Shown here one piece after another: positions 51,901 to 60,776 of a stretch of DNA of 64,000 nt. The position numbers and the translations under genes were made by a program. Each line of letters opens with the position of its first letter. Position 1 is the first letter of the stretch. The DNA is taken from NCBI GenBank assembly GCA_903932865.1, contig CAIZHQ010000006.1:1-64000 (forward strand), in the 5' to 3' direction. The stretch is from an uncultured Burkholderiales bacterium. GTDB lineage: Bacteria; Pseudomonadota; Gammaproteobacteria; Burkholderiales; Burkholderiaceae_C. The notes below the pieces were generated by a model that was not told where the DNA came from, did no database searches, and saw only the letters and a program-made list of their open reading frames with translations.

Positions 51901-51967
51901 ACGCCATTTAGCTGAATTTCGAAACCATGGTGGTTCCGGCGCCCGCAATCGGGTTCAAATCGGCGCA
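51901..51967 (-). ncRNA. SAM-II riboswitch in the metX leader
   Basis: On the minus strand the leader reads GCGCCGATTTGAACCCGATT then GCGGGCGCC, a loop-closing hairpin (P1 GCGCC with GGCGC), and ends GAAATTCAGCTAAATGG. This matches the SAM-II core as I recall it (GCGCUGAUUUAACC..AUUGC..GCGC and AAAU..AGCUAAA) in order and spacing, apart from an added 17-base hairpin (GGAACCA/TGGTTTC) in the variable loop. SAM-II binds S-adenosylmethionine in an H-type pseudoknot. With the terminator downstream it would shut off metX-metW when SAM is plentiful. Confidence 0.85.
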
Positions 51968-52013
51968 TGGGGCGAGTATAAGGGCGAACAGCCCCCCACA
52001 ACTTGGAGAACGC

Positions 52014-52829
52014 ATGGCAGAACTCTACGGCTCCGACGCCTACAGCCCCGCCGAAATTGCCCGCCGCATCGAGGCGGTGGGCGAGGCCAAAGCCCGCATG
52101 ACCACACTGCCGCTGGCTTTGATGGGTGTGCTAGCCGGGGCCTTCATTGGTCTGGGGGCCATGCTGTTTGTGCTGGTCAAGTCCGACCCCACTTTGGGGT
52201 TTGCCGCCAGCGCGGTGCTGGGCGGGCTGGTGTTTGCCATGGGCTTGTTCATGGTGGTGGTGGCCGGGGCCGAGCTGTTCACCGGCAACAACCTGATCGT
52301 GATGGCCTGGGCCGATGGCCGGGTGAGCACGGCGCAGGTGCTGCGCAATTGGGGCATTGTGTGCGTGGCCAACTTCGTGGGGGCCGCAGGACTGGCGCTG
52401 GTGGTGTGGGCCAGTGGCCATGCCAGCCTGAACGGCGGTGCGGTTGGCCACCAAGTGGTGCAGATCGCGTTGGCCAAGCAGGAGTTGCCCTTTGTCACGG
52501 CCTTGCTGCGTGGTGTGCTGTGCAATGTGCTGGTGTGCATGGCCGTGTGGATGGCCATGGGTGGGCGCAGCGTGACCGACAAGGCAGTGGCCATGATGCT
52601 GCCGGTGATGGCTTTTGTGGCCGCCGGCTTTGAGCACAGCATTGCCAACATGTACCTGATGCCACTGGCCATGCTGCTGCAGCACGGCGGCCTGACGGGG
52701 GACACCGCCATCACATGGAGCGGCATGCTGGGCAATCTGCTGCCCGTGATTTTGGGCAATGTACTGGGTGGCGCGGTCTTAGTGGCGGGGGTTTACCACG
52801 TCATTTACAAACGCCAGCCGCCCAATTGA
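52014..52829 (+). CDS. Formate/nitrite transporter (FNT family) channel
   Basis: A 271-residue pentameric inner-membrane channel with six hydrophobic helices. AELFTGNNLIVMAWADGRV carries the family GxxLFTxN motif, and AGFEHSIANMYLMPLAML holds the second signature with the central His. The start at 52014 follows TTGGAG; an in-frame upstream extension overlaps the metX leader and is not conserved. It moves formate, nitrite or a similar monovalent anion. Confidence 0.9.
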   Translation: MAELYGSDAYSPAEIARRIEAVGEAKARMTTLPLALMGVLAGAFIGLGAMLFVLVKSDPTLGFAASAVLGGLVFAMGLFMVVVAGAELFTGNNLIVMAWADGRVSTAQVLRNWGIVCVANFVGAAGLALVVWASGHASLNGGAVGHQVVQIALAKQELPFVTALLRGVLCNVLVCMAVWMAMGGRSVTDKAVAMMLPVMAFVAAGFEHSIANMYLMPLAMLLQHGGLTGDTAITWSGMLGNLLPVILGNVLGGAVLVAGVYHVIYKRQPPN

Positions 52830-52832
52830 TTC

Positions 52833-52905
52833 CATCGCGCACAGGGTGCGCTCTACAAAGGAAGGCGCTGCCTGTTTGTAAGAGCCCACCCCGTGGGCAA
52901 GTGGG
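52833..52905. repeat. Inverted pair of REP-like palindromes
   Basis: Unit 1 (52833-52860, minus-strand sense CTTTGTAGAGCGCACCC..) has stem GCGCAC/GTGCGC around AGG. Unit 2 (52875-52905, plus-strand sense TTTGTAAGAGCCCACCCC..) has stem GCCCAC/GTGGGC around CCC. They face opposite ways with a 14-base spacer, like a BIME. The pair fills the convergent gap after the FNT gene and may also act as a terminator-like barrier. Confidence 0.7.
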
Positions 52906-52926
52906 CGTGGCACGGGCCACCGTTGT

Positions 52927-53493
52927 TCAAGCGCCCCAGCCCGACAGTGCGATCACGCCCAGCACGGCGAAGATGCCCGCCGAGATCAGGTGCACCATGC
53001 GCAGCGGCACGCGTTTGGTGATCGCGTCGCCAAACCACACCACGGGGGCGTTGGCCAGCATCATGCCCAGCGTGGTGCCCGCCACCACGGCGAACCAGGC
53101 GTTGTATTGCGCGGCCAGCATCACAGTGGCGATCTGGGTCTTGTCACCCATCTCGGCCAAAAAGAAGACCACCACGGTGGTGAGGAACACCCCCATACGC
53201 GGGGCGCTGTCGCCCTCTTCGTCGTCCAGCTTGTCGGGAATCAGCATCCACGCCGCCATGGCGATGAAGGACGCGCCCAGCACCCAGCGCAGCACATCGG
53301 GGCCCATCACAGTGGTGACCCAGCTGCCCAAGGCGCCGGCCAATCCATGGTTGGCCAAGGTGGCCACCAAAATGCCCAATACGATGGGCCAGGGCTTGCG
53401 AAAACGGGCGGCCAGCACAAGTGACAAGAGCTGGGTTTTGTCACCCATTTCGGCCAAGGCCACGATGCTGGTAGAGACGAGGAATGCTTCCAT
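52927..53493 (-). CDS. TMEM165/GDT1 (UPF0016) family cation transporter
   Basis: A 188-residue membrane protein with six helices and the two family signatures ALAEMGDKTQLLSL and FLAEMGDKTQIATV, separated by a central cytoplasmic acidic linker (DKLDDEEGD). Bacterial members export Mn(II) or exchange Ca/Mn. The start at 53493 (MEAFLVSTSIVALAEMGDKT) fits the family; the frame to 53544 adds unconserved residues. Divergent from amtB. No Mn riboswitch was recognised upstream. Confidence 0.88.
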   Translation of the reverse strand: MEAFLVSTSIVALAEMGDKTQLLSLVLAARFRKPWPIVLGILVATLANHGLAGALGSWVTTVMGPDVLRWVLGASFIAMAAWMLIPDKLDDEEGDSAPRMGVFLTTVVVFFLAEMGDKTQIATVMLAAQYNAWFAVVAGTTLGMMLANAPVVWFGDAITKRVPLRMVHLISAGIFAVLGVIALSGWGA

Positions 53494-53611
53494 AGGGGTG
53501 GTGCGGGCGTCAGCCTGAGCACTGAATCGGTAAGAGTTGCGCATCTTACGTGAGGGACCTGTGCACCCGTTTGGGGGTATGGCGATCGGTTCGGCACTGG
53601 TGACTTACTTT

Positions 53612-53627
53612 GGGTGCGTTTCTTGCT
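53612..53627 (+). promoter_or_regulatory. Candidate sigma-54 promoter of amtB
   Basis: GGGTGCGTTTCTTGCT has the invariant GG (53613-53614), ten bases, then GC (53625-53626), and agrees with the TGGCACG-N4-TTGCW consensus at most positions. Transcription would begin near 53638, leaving a 62-base leader. A sigma-54 promoter is expected for a nitrogen-regulated ammonium transporter. Confidence 0.55.
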
Positions 53628-53699
53628 TTTCTTTGGTGCGCGAGGGTGGATTGCCCCCGAAATGCACCAAATCAATTCAAAAATCCTCAAAGGACGATC

Positions 53700-54902
53700 G
53701 TGGAAGCACTGAAACAGGGCGCAGATGCGCTTTTTATTTTGCTGGGCGGCATCATGGTGCTGGCCATGCACGCCGGTTTTGCTTTTCTGGAGCTGGGCAC
53801 GGTCCGCAAAAAGAACCAGGTGAATGCGCTGGTCAAAATCCTGGTGGATTTTTCAGTGTCCACCGTGGTTTATTTTGTGGTCGGCTACAGCGTGGCCTAT
53901 GGCACCACTTTCTTTGTGGGGGCGGAGCAGCTGGCCGCCAAGAACGGTTATGACCTGGTCAAGTTCTTCTTTTTGCTGACCTTTGCCGCGGCCATTCCCG
54001 CCATCATTTCGGGCGGCATTGCCGAGCGGGCCAAGTTCTGGCCGCAATTGATCGCCACGGCGGTGATCGTGGGCTTTGTCTACCCTTTCTTTGAGGGCAT
54101 TGTCTGGAACCAGCACTTTGGCGTGCAGGCCTGGATCAAGGCCGTCACGGGCGATGAGTTCCACGACTTTGCGGGTTCGGTGGTGGTCCACGCCATGGGC
54201 GGCTGGATCGCGCTGCCTGCCGTGGTCTTGTTGGGTGCCCGTTACAACCGTTACCGCAAGGATGGCGTGGTGTCGGCGCACCCACCGTCGAGCATCCCTT
54301 TTCTGGCCCTGGGTTCATGGATCCTGATCGTGGGCTGGTTTGGCTTCAACGTGATGAGTGCCCAGACGCTGGACAAAATGTCAGGCCTGGTGGCGGTCAA
54401 CTCCCTGATGGCCATGGTGGGCGGGACTTTGGCGGCTTTGGTCTTGGGCAAGAACGACCCCGGCTTTGTGCACAACGGCCCCTTGGCCGGTTTGGTGGCG
54501 GTGTGTGCAGGTTCCGACCTGATGCACCCATTTGGTGCATTGGTCACAGGTGCTGTGGCCGGAGCCTTGTTTGTGGTGATGTTCACCCTGACCCAGAACA
54601 GGTGGAAAATCGACGATGTGCTGGGCGTGTGGCCTTTGCATGGCATTTGCGGTGCCTGGGGCGGTATTGCGGCTGGCATTTTTGGGGCCAGCAGTTTGGG
54701 CGGGCTCGGCGGGGTTAACCTGAATGCGCAACTGATCGGCACCGCCTTGGGCGTCGCCTGGGCTGTGTTGGGTGGTGTGGCAATTTACGGGATATTGAAA
54801 ATCACCCTCGGATTGAAACTCAGCCCCGAGGAAGAATATGACGGGGCGGATTTGACGATTCACAAAATCAGCGCCTCACCTGAGCGAGAAGTGAGTTGGT
54901 AA
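53700..54902 (+). CDS. amtB: Ammonium transporter AmtB
   Basis: A 400-residue trimeric inner-membrane ammonium channel with 11 helices. GTG at 53700 is taken as the start (AAAGGA 5 bases upstream; product begins VEALKQGADALFILLG). Family features: FLELGTVRKKNQVN, AERAKFWPQ, DFAGSVVVHAMGGW with the first pore His, and PLHGICGAWGGIAAGIFG with the second. It lacks an obvious signal peptide, as in many betaproteobacterial Amt proteins. No adjoining glnK is present. Confidence 0.92.
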   Translation: MEALKQGADALFILLGGIMVLAMHAGFAFLELGTVRKKNQVNALVKILVDFSVSTVVYFVVGYSVAYGTTFFVGAEQLAAKNGYDLVKFFFLLTFAAAIPAIISGGIAERAKFWPQLIATAVIVGFVYPFFEGIVWNQHFGVQAWIKAVTGDEFHDFAGSVVVHAMGGWIALPAVVLLGARYNRYRKDGVVSAHPPSSIPFLALGSWILIVGWFGFNVMSAQTLDKMSGLVAVNSLMAMVGGTLAALVLGKNDPGFVHNGPLAGLVAVCAGSDLMHPFGALVTGAVAGALFVVMFTLTQNRWKIDDVLGVWPLHGICGAWGGIAAGIFGASSLGGLGGVNLNAQLIGTALGVAWAVLGGVAIYGILKITLGLKLSPEEEYDGADLTIHKISASPEREVSW

Positions 54903-54992
54903 AACAACAAAAGTGTCTAACCTCATGCGTTTTGCATGGTGTTTAAAGAAAATACCTTGCATTTATTTTTATTTTCTCGAAGATAGTGGACA

Positions 54993-55019
54993 GGCTTCAG
55001 CGGTATTTTCACTGAAGCC
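54993..55019 (+). promoter_or_regulatory. Stem-loop in the leader of the RRM-protein gene
   Basis: GGCTTCAG (54993-55000) and CTGAAGCC (55012-55019) form a perfect 8-bp stem with an 11-base loop. No U-run follows, so it is not a standard terminator. It lies 111 bases before the RRM start, in an A/T-rich leader. A role in stability or temperature response of the mRNA is possible. Confidence 0.4.
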
Positions 55020-55130
55020 CAGTTTGCGGTGAACAGGTCAGTTTCGCTTTCCTTCCGATGTTTTCAGGTTTGTTGAATGCGCTTTCGGAACTCCATCGCT
55101 TTTATCTCTGTGTTTTGAGGAGTCCCTTTC

Positions 55131-55718
55131 ATGGGCAACAAACTTTACGTCGGCAACCTGCCTTATTCGGTGCGAGACGGTGATCTGGAACAAGCCTTCG
55201 GTGAATTCGGTGCGGTGACCAGCGCCAAAGTCATGATGGAACGCGATACGGGCCGCTCCAAAGGCTTCGGCTTTGTGGAAATGGGCAGCGATGACGAAGC
55301 CCAAGCCGCGATCAACGGCATGAATGGCCAGCCTTTGGGCGGCCGCAATGTGGTCGTGAACGAAGCACGCCCCATGGAAGCACGTCCTCCCCGCACTGGC
55401 GGTGGCGGTGGCGGTTTTGGTGGCGGTCGCCGTGAAGGCGGCGGTGGAGGTTACGGCGGTGGCGGTGGTTACGGCGGAGGCGGCTTCGGCGGCAGCCGAG
55501 AAGGCGGCGGTGGTTATGGCGGCGGCCGTGAAGGCGGCGGCGGTTATGGCGGCGGTCGTGGCGATGGCGGTGGCGGCTTCGGCGGCAGCGGCCGTGGTGA
55601 AGGTGGCGGCCGTGGTGAAGGCGGCGGTTTCCGAAGCCCCTACGGCGCGGGCCCCCGTGGTGGTGGTCGCCGTGAAGGTGGACGCGAAGGTGGACGCGAA
55701 GGCGGTGGCGGCTACTGA
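55131..55718 (+). CDS. Glycine-rich RNA-binding protein with one RRM
   Basis: A 195-residue protein: an RRM (residues 1-85) with RNP2 KLYVGNLPYSV and RNP1 KGFGFVEM, then about 105 residues of Gly/Arg/Tyr-rich low-complexity repeats (GGYGGG, REGGGG units). It resembles the cold-inducible RNA-binding proteins of cyanobacteria and plants and is common in betaproteobacteria. The tail is likely disordered and may drive condensation or RNA binding. The start has GAGGAG 9 bases upstream; the leader is long and A/T-rich. Confidence 0.92.
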   Translation: MGNKLYVGNLPYSVRDGDLEQAFGEFGAVTSAKVMMERDTGRSKGFGFVEMGSDDEAQAAINGMNGQPLGGRNVVVNEARPMEARPPRTGGGGGGFGGGRREGGGGGYGGGGGYGGGGFGGSREGGGGYGGGREGGGGYGGGRGDGGGGFGGSGRGEGGGRGEGGGFRSPYGAGPRGGGRREGGREGGREGGGGY

Positions 55719-55755
55719 TTGAGCAGAGGGGCTGATCACTCAGCCCATGAACGCC

Positions 55756-55786
55756 CAAAGCCCTGCATTGCAGGGCTTTGTTGTTT
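55756..55786 (+). terminator. Rho-independent terminator after the RRM gene
   Basis: CAAAGCCCTGCA (55756-55767) pairs with TGCAGGGCTTTG (55769-55780), followed by TTGTTT on the plus strand. It is nearly a perfect palindrome and can also work for the minus strand. Confidence 0.8.
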
Positions 55787-55885
55787 CTGGCGCCTTGCAT
55801 GGCGCAACCCTGCGGAAGAATCTGGCCCCATCCACCAGCATTTTGACAAGGCTTGAATCGGGCTGATTCCGGTTTTGTGGTCTTC

Positions 55886-56494
55886 TCAAGGATTCTGCCT
55901 TGGTGGCAGAACGGCGCGCACGCGGCCCTGCAGCTCGTAATGACCGCTTCGGGTGTCAAAGTTCATGCTTTGCGCCGTGAACACTTCAGCGCCGCGTGTG
56001 ATGCGCACCGGCTGGTCTGAAACCAGCCGCTCTTGTTCCAACCAAGCCGTGAATGTTTCACCGCGCAGCTCGACGCGCGGACCCTGAGCGTCTGACTGCC
56101 TCACCGCCTGCGCATCGCCGGTCAGGGTCACCTGTTGATCGGCTTCTCGGGAAATACCTTTTTGTGCTTGGGCAGTCAGGCGTGTGCCCGCCTCGTTTTC
56201 GGCCAGAATGCGCACGCCCTCGACGTGCAGGCTTTGCGTGCCCGGAAAGTGGGTGGCGCGTTGTCCGCTGATTTCGCGGGTCAGGCGACCTGAAGCATCA
56301 AACGATCTGACCGTGAATTGATCGAGCCGGAAATCCGGGTCCTGACGCCACTGGGGGTCGATGCCGGGCGGCATCAACTCGGGCACGCTGCGCACCAGCC
56401 ACCAACTGCCTAAAGCCAAAATGGCAAACAGGAACAAGGGCAGGTAAATCGTCAACCGGTCCAGGGTGCGGCGCAGCCGCGCGAGCAAGTTCAT
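55886..56494 (-). CDS. lptC: LPS export protein LptC
   Basis: A 202-residue bitopic inner-membrane protein: one N-terminal helix (LTIYLPLFLFAILALGSWWLV) and a periplasmic beta-jellyroll (DPDFRLDQFTVRSFDASG, ATHFPGTQSLHVEGVRI). LptC passes lipopolysaccharide from the LptBFG transporter to LptA. The start at 56494 overlaps the kdsC stop by ATGA. The order kdsD-kdsC-lptC is the usual one; lptA and lptB would be expected further downstream but are not in line here. Confidence 0.9.
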   Translation of the reverse strand: MNLLARLRRTLDRLTIYLPLFLFAILALGSWWLVRSVPELMPPGIDPQWRQDPDFRLDQFTVRSFDASGRLTREISGQRATHFPGTQSLHVEGVRILAENEAGTRLTAQAQKGISREADQQVTLTGDAQAVRQSDAQGPRVELRGETFTAWLEQERLVSDQPVRITRGAEVFTAQSMNFDTRSGHYELQGRVRAVLPPRQNP

Positions 56495-57078
56495 GCCGAT
56501 GCGCCCGGGTGGTCGTGTGCCCCCACTTGCGCGAGCAAAGCGGCATAATGCCCGCCCGCCACCAGCAGCAGGTCGCAAAAGGCGCGGGCCGCGCCTTCGC
56601 CACCGCGCTCTGCGGTGGTGTGGTGGGCCAGCGCTTTGGCCTGGGCATGGGCATTGGCTGGGGCGCAAGCGAAAGCGGCGCATTGCATCACGGGCAAATC
56701 GGGCCAGTCATCTCCAATGGCGGCCGCTTGCGCCCAACTGAGGTTCAGTTCGATCAAAAAGGCTTCGGCCGCCGGGCGCTTGTCTTCGGTGCCAAATCGG
56801 GCGTGGGTGATGCCCAGCGCCTTCAGGCGCAAGCGCAGCGGAGCCGAGTCGCGGCCGGTGATGACCACAGGCGTGATGCCGGCCTTTTGCAGCAGTTTCA
56901 GGCCCTGGCCGTCGAGCGTATTGAAGCGCTTGAGGGTCTCGCCCGTTTCCGAAAAATACAGCCCTCCGTCGGTCAGCACGCCGTCAATGTCGAAGAACGC
57001 CACGCGAATGCCTTGCGCTTGCAGCAGCAACTCGGGCGGGTAATGCAGGGCGGGCGTCAGGGATTTCAGCGCTTGCAT
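56491..57078 (-). CDS. kdsC: 3-deoxy-D-manno-octulosonate 8-phosphate phosphatase KdsC
   Basis: A 195-residue HAD-superfamily type C0 phosphatase. Nucleophile motif FFDIDGVLTDGGL, motif II VVITGRDS, Lys in EDKRPAAE and motif IV IGDDWPDLPV. It makes free Kdo for lipopolysaccharide. One base separates it from kdsD, and it overlaps lptC by four. Cytoplasmic. Confidence 0.93.
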   Translation of the reverse strand: MQALKSLTPALHYPPELLLQAQGIRVAFFDIDGVLTDGGLYFSETGETLKRFNTLDGQGLKLLQKAGITPVVITGRDSAPLRLRLKALGITHARFGTEDKRPAAEAFLIELNLSWAQAAAIGDDWPDLPVMQCAAFACAPANAHAQAKALAHHTTAERGGEGAARAFCDLLLVAGGHYAALLAQVGAHDHPGASA

Positions 57079-57079
57079 C

Positions 57080-58066
57080 TCAGATCACCTTGGCCCGCAT
57101 CAGGTCGTTGGAGTTGATCGCGCCACACAGCAGACCCTGCGCGTCCACCACCAGGATGCTGGTGATGCGGTGCAACTCCATCATCTCGGCGGCTTCGACG
57201 GCCAGCGCGTCATGTCGGATGGTGTGCGGGTGGGGGTGCATGACTTCACGGGCGCTCAGGCTGCGCAGGTCTACGCCTGTTTCAATCAAACGGCGCAAAT
57301 CACCATCGGTGAATACGCCCAGCACGCGGCCATCGGCATCGGTGACCGAGGTGGCACCCAAGCCTTTGCTGCTCATCTCGCGCATGAGGATGGTGAATTC
57401 GGCATCAGGCCCAACTTGCGGTACATCGACGCCTTTGCGCATCACATCGCCCACATGCGTGAGCAGCTTGCGGCCCAGCGAACCACCGGGGTGCGAGCGG
57501 GCAAAGTCTTCGGGTTTGAAGCCCCGGGCATCGAGCAGGGCCACGGCCAGCGCGTCTCCCATGGCCAACTGGGCGGTGGTGCTGGCCGTGGGGGCCAGGT
57601 TCAGGGGGCAGGCCTCTTTGTCGACGGAGCAGTCCAGCACCACGTCGGCGTGGCGTGCGAGGGACGACTGCATCCCACCAGTCAGCGCAATCAGGGGCAC
57701 GCCCTGGCGCTTGAGCACCGGCAAAATGGCGATCAGCTCGTCACTTTCACCGCTGTTGGAGAGGGCCAGCACCAAGTCCACGGTTTTGATCATGCCCAGG
57801 TCGCCATGGCTGGCCTCGCCGGGGTGCACAAACAGGGCCGGGGTGCCGGTCGATGCGAGCGTGGCGGCAATCTTGCGGCCGATGTGCCCACTTTTGCCCA
57901 TGCCTGTGACGACCACCCGGCCTTGCACGCCCAGCACCATGTTCACGGCCCGGACAAAGCGCTCGTCCAGCCGGTCTTTCACTTGGAGCAAGGCGGCGGC
58001 CTCAATGTCGAGGGTCTCGCGGGCGAGTTGCAGGGTGTGAGCGGAATGGGCAAGCATGGTTTGCAT
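57080..58066 (-). CDS. kdsD: Arabinose-5-phosphate isomerase KdsD
   Basis: A 328-residue SIS-CBS enzyme that makes arabinose 5-phosphate from ribulose 5-phosphate. SIS-domain segments: VVVTGMGKSGHIGRKIAATLAS, LALSNSGESDE, and the basic loop RSHPGGSLGRKLL; two CBS repeats follow (VFTDGDLRRLIE, CGAINSNDLMRA). The start at 58066 (MQTMLAHSAHTLQ) has no strong ribosome-binding site; an ATG three codons later is also possible. Divergent from the KefB-type gene. Confidence 0.93.
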   Translation of the reverse strand: MQTMLAHSAHTLQLARETLDIEAAALLQVKDRLDERFVRAVNMVLGVQGRVVVTGMGKSGHIGRKIAATLASTGTPALFVHPGEASHGDLGMIKTVDLVLALSNSGESDELIAILPVLKRQGVPLIALTGGMQSSLARHADVVLDCSVDKEACPLNLAPTASTTAQLAMGDALAVALLDARGFKPEDFARSHPGGSLGRKLLTHVGDVMRKGVDVPQVGPDAEFTILMREMSSKGLGATSVTDADGRVLGVFTDGDLRRLIETGVDLRSLSAREVMHPHPHTIRHDALAVEAAEMMELHRITSILVVDAQGLLCGAINSNDLMRAKVI

Positions 58067-58145
58067 TTTATCGGGCGCCGTACATGGCCCTTGAAATGGA
58101 ACGGTTGCAGACCACGGGGCCTTGCGCGCTTGGTAACATGGAAAC

Positions 58146-60131
58146 ATGAGCGCTTTGGAGTTGACCCTGTTGTATTTGCTGGCGGCCGTGCTGGGTGTGG
58201 TGGGCTGCCGCATGCTCAAGCTGCCGCCCATGCTCGGCTATCTGGCGGTGGGGGTGGTGATTGGCCCGAACGCGCTGGCACTGGCGCAAAACTCCGAGGG
58301 CGTGAAACACTTGGCCGAATTTGGCGTGGTGTTCCTGATGTTCGTGATCGGACTGGAGTTCAACCTGCCCAAGTTGCGCTCCATGCGCAAACATGTGTTT
58401 GGCCTGGGCCTGCTGCAGGTATTGCTGACGCTGGTGATCGTGACGGTGTTTTCCTTGTTCGTGGCCACCCTGGCGCCCACCCTTTGGAAAATGGAGTGGC
58501 AAACCGCGCTGGCCCTGTCGAGCGCGATGGCCATGAGCAGCACAGCGATCGTGATCAAACTGGTGGCCGACCGGCTGGAGCTGGAGTCTGAGCATGGCAA
58601 GCGGGTGGTGGGTGTGCTGCTTTTTCAGGACTTGGCGGTGGTGCCGCTGATCGTGATGATCCCGGCTCTTAGCGCCCCGGCCGATGAGATGTTCACCGCC
58701 TTGATGATGGCCGCGCTCAAAGCCACCGTCTTGATCACCTTGCTCATGACGGGCGGGCAGCGCGTGATGCGCTGGTGGCTGACCTTGGTGGCGCGGCGCA
58801 AAAGCGAAGAGCTGTTTGTGCTGAACCTGTTGCTGGTCACGCTGGGCCTGGCCTGGATCACCGAGGTGGCGGGTCTGAGCCTGGCGCTGGGCGCTTTCAT
58901 CGCCGGCATGTTGATTTCCGAGACCGAATACAAACACCAGGTGGAGTTGGACATCCGGCCCTTTCACGATGTGTTGCTGGGCCTGTTTTTCATCACCATC
59001 GGCATGATGCTGGACTGGCACATCGTGGTCGAACGCTGGCCTTTGGTCCTGGTGCTGACCACCTTGCCGGTGATTTTCAAGCTGGTCTTGGTGACCGCTT
59101 TGGCCAAGTTCACGGGTGCGTCCAATGGGGTGGCGCTGCGCACCGGTTTGTACCTGGCGCAGGCGGGTGAATTCGGTTTTGTGTTGCTCACGTTGGGGGC
59201 GCAAAGCCAAATCATTCCACCGGCCTTGCTCAACCCGGTGCTGGCGAGCATGGTGCTGTCCATGCTGGCCACGCCCTTCATCATCATGCACAGCGACCGC
59301 ATCGTGCTCAAAGTGGTGGCCAGCGAGTGGTTGCAGCAGTCCCTGCAAATGACCTCCATCGCCCGCAAGTCAATCAACACCAGCAAGCACGTCATCATCT
59401 GCGGCTATGGGCGTTGCGGCCAGAACTTGGCACGCATGCTCGACAAGGAGAACATCCCCTACATGGCGCTGGACCTCGACCCGGACCGGGTGCGGCAAGC
59501 CGCTGCCGCTGGCGATTCTGTGGTCTTTGGCGACGCTGGACGACTGCAGTCGCTCATGGCCGCAGGCCTGGCCCGCGCCAGCGCGGTGGTGATCACGTAT
59601 CTGGACGTGCCCGCTGCCATGAAGGTGCTGGACCACACCCAAAGCCACGCGCCGCAGGTGCCGGTGATCGTGCGCACCAAGGACGATCTGGACCTGGAAA
59701 AGCTGCAACTGGCCGGGGCCACCGAGGTGGTGCCCGAAGCGATTGAGGGCTCCCTCATGCTGGCCAGCCATGCGCTGGCGCTGGTGGGCGTGCCGATGCG
59801 CCGCGTGATCCGCATCGTGCAGGACCAGCGCGACGCCCGCTACAACCTGCTGCGAGGTTATTTCCATGGAGCCGACGACGACACGTTGGACGAGATCGAC
59901 CACGAACGCCTGACCACAGTGGGTCTGCCCATGGCCTCGCCCTGGCTGGGCAAGCGGGTGAAAGACCTGGCCTTTCATGCCATGGGGGTGCGCGTGGTCA
60001 ACCTGCGCCGCGCCCATGGCCAACCCGAAAACGTGAACGAAGACACCGAGTTGCACGCGGGCGACACGCTGGTGCTGTCGGGCCAATCCCAAACGCTGGC
60101 GGTGGCCGAAGAAAAGCTCTTGCGAGGTTAA
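58146..60131 (+). CDS. CPA2-type monovalent cation:proton antiporter (KefB/YbaL-like)
   Basis: A 661-residue inner-membrane protein. About 12-13 membrane helices form the Na/H-exchanger domain ([47 protein letters not shown]). A cytosolic RCK domain ([27 protein letters not shown]) and a C-terminal TrkA-C domain follow. It probably exchanges K+ for H+ under nucleotide control. It precedes apt by 5 bases and may share its transcript. Confidence 0.9.
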   Translation: MSALELTLLYLLAAVLGVVGCRMLKLPPMLGYLAVGVVIGPNALALAQNSEGVKHLAEFGVVFLMFVIGLEFNLPKLRSMRKHVFGLGLLQVLLTLVIVTVFSLFVATLAPTLWKMEWQTALALSSAMAMSSTAIVIKLVADRLELESEHGKRVVGVLLFQDLAVVPLIVMIPALSAPADEMFTALMMAALKATVLITLLMTGGQRVMRWWLTLVARRKSEELFVLNLLLVTLGLAWITEVAGLSLALGAFIAGMLISETEYKHQVELDIRPFHDVLLGLFFITIGMMLDWHIVVERWPLVLVLTTLPVIFKLVLVTALAKFTGASNGVALRTGLYLAQAGEFGFVLLTLGAQSQIIPPALLNPVLASMVLSMLATPFIIMHSDRIVLKVVASEWLQQSLQMTSIARKSINTSKHVIICGYGRCGQNLARMLDKENIPYMALDLDPDRVRQAAAAGDSVVFGDAGRLQSLMAAGLARASAVVITYLDVPAAMKVLDHTQSHAPQVPVIVRTKDDLDLEKLQLAGATEVVPEAIEGSLMLASHALALVGVPMRRVIRIVQDQRDARYNLLRGYFHGADDDTLDEIDHERLTTVGLPMASPWLGKRVKDLAFHAMGVRVVNLRRAHGQPENVNEDTELHAGDTLVLSGQSQTLAVAEEKLLRG

Positions 60132-60136
60132 ACAAC

Positions 60137-60691
60137 ATGGACGGTCTGAGCGTCAACGATGATTTGAAAAGCCACATCCGCACGGTGCCCGATTGGCCCG
60201 CTCCGGGCGTGCAGTTCCGCGACATCACACCGCTGCTGCAAGACCCGCGCGTGTTCCGGGTGCTGATCGACGCCTTTGTGCACCGCTACATGCACCCCGC
60301 TTTGCGCCCGGATGTGGTGGCAGGGCTGGATGCACGGGGCTTCATTTTGGGTTCAGTCGTAGCTTATGAACTGGGCCTGGGTTTTGTGCCCATCCGCAAA
60401 AAAGGCAAGCTGCCCTTCACCACGGTGGAAGAAACCTACGAATTGGAGTACGGCAGCGCCACGGTGGAGCTGCACACCGATGCGGTCAAGCCGGGTCAGC
60501 GGGTGCTGCTGATCGACGACCTGATCGCCACGGGTGGCACCATGCTGGCGGGCAAAAAGTTGCTTGAAAAACTCGGTGCTACGGTGATCGAAGGGGCGGC
60601 CATTGTGGATTTGCCCGAGCTTGGAGGCTCGCAGCGGATCCGGGACAGCGGCTTGAATCTGTTCACACTGGTGTCGTTCGAAGGACATTGA
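60137..60691 (+). CDS. apt: Adenine phosphoribosyltransferase
   Basis: A 184-residue type I PRTase for adenine salvage. The N-terminal [20 protein letters not shown] segment is diagnostic; the PRPP site is [20 protein letters not shown] and [17 protein letters not shown] form the base and flexible loops. Cytoplasmic. The start has GAGG and is 5 bases after the antiporter gene. Confidence 0.94.
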   Translation: MDGLSVNDDLKSHIRTVPDWPAPGVQFRDITPLLQDPRVFRVLIDAFVHRYMHPALRPDVVAGLDARGFILGSVVAYELGLGFVPIRKKGKLPFTTVEETYELEYGSATVELHTDAVKPGQRVLLIDDLIATGGTMLAGKKLLEKLGATVIEGAAIVDLPELGGSQRIRDSGLNLFTLVSFEGH

Positions 60692-60776
60692 GGGCGCTGG
60701 CAGGTGTCGCGCAAGACGCAGACAGGCCCGGCGGTCCGCTTTAAGCTGTGCTCTTCATTTCTTTGCTCTCCTGGCC

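Noticed and set aside
51920-51970. tRNA-like sequence (GGGTTCAAAT on the plus strand, ACCACCA on the minus)
   Set aside because: The T-stem does not pair and no cloverleaf can be folded. The same bases fit the SAM-II riboswitch core on the minus strand.
53494-53699. Possible yybP-ykoY manganese riboswitch before the GDT1-family gene
   Set aside because: Fragments such as CTGACGCC occur, but the conserved GGGGAGUA-type core and paired loops were not found.
55390-55715. Regular GGC/GGT-rich repeats that could suggest a satellite or CRISPR-like array
   Set aside because: They are in-frame codons of the glycine-rich tail of the RRM protein. There are no constant repeat and variable spacer units.
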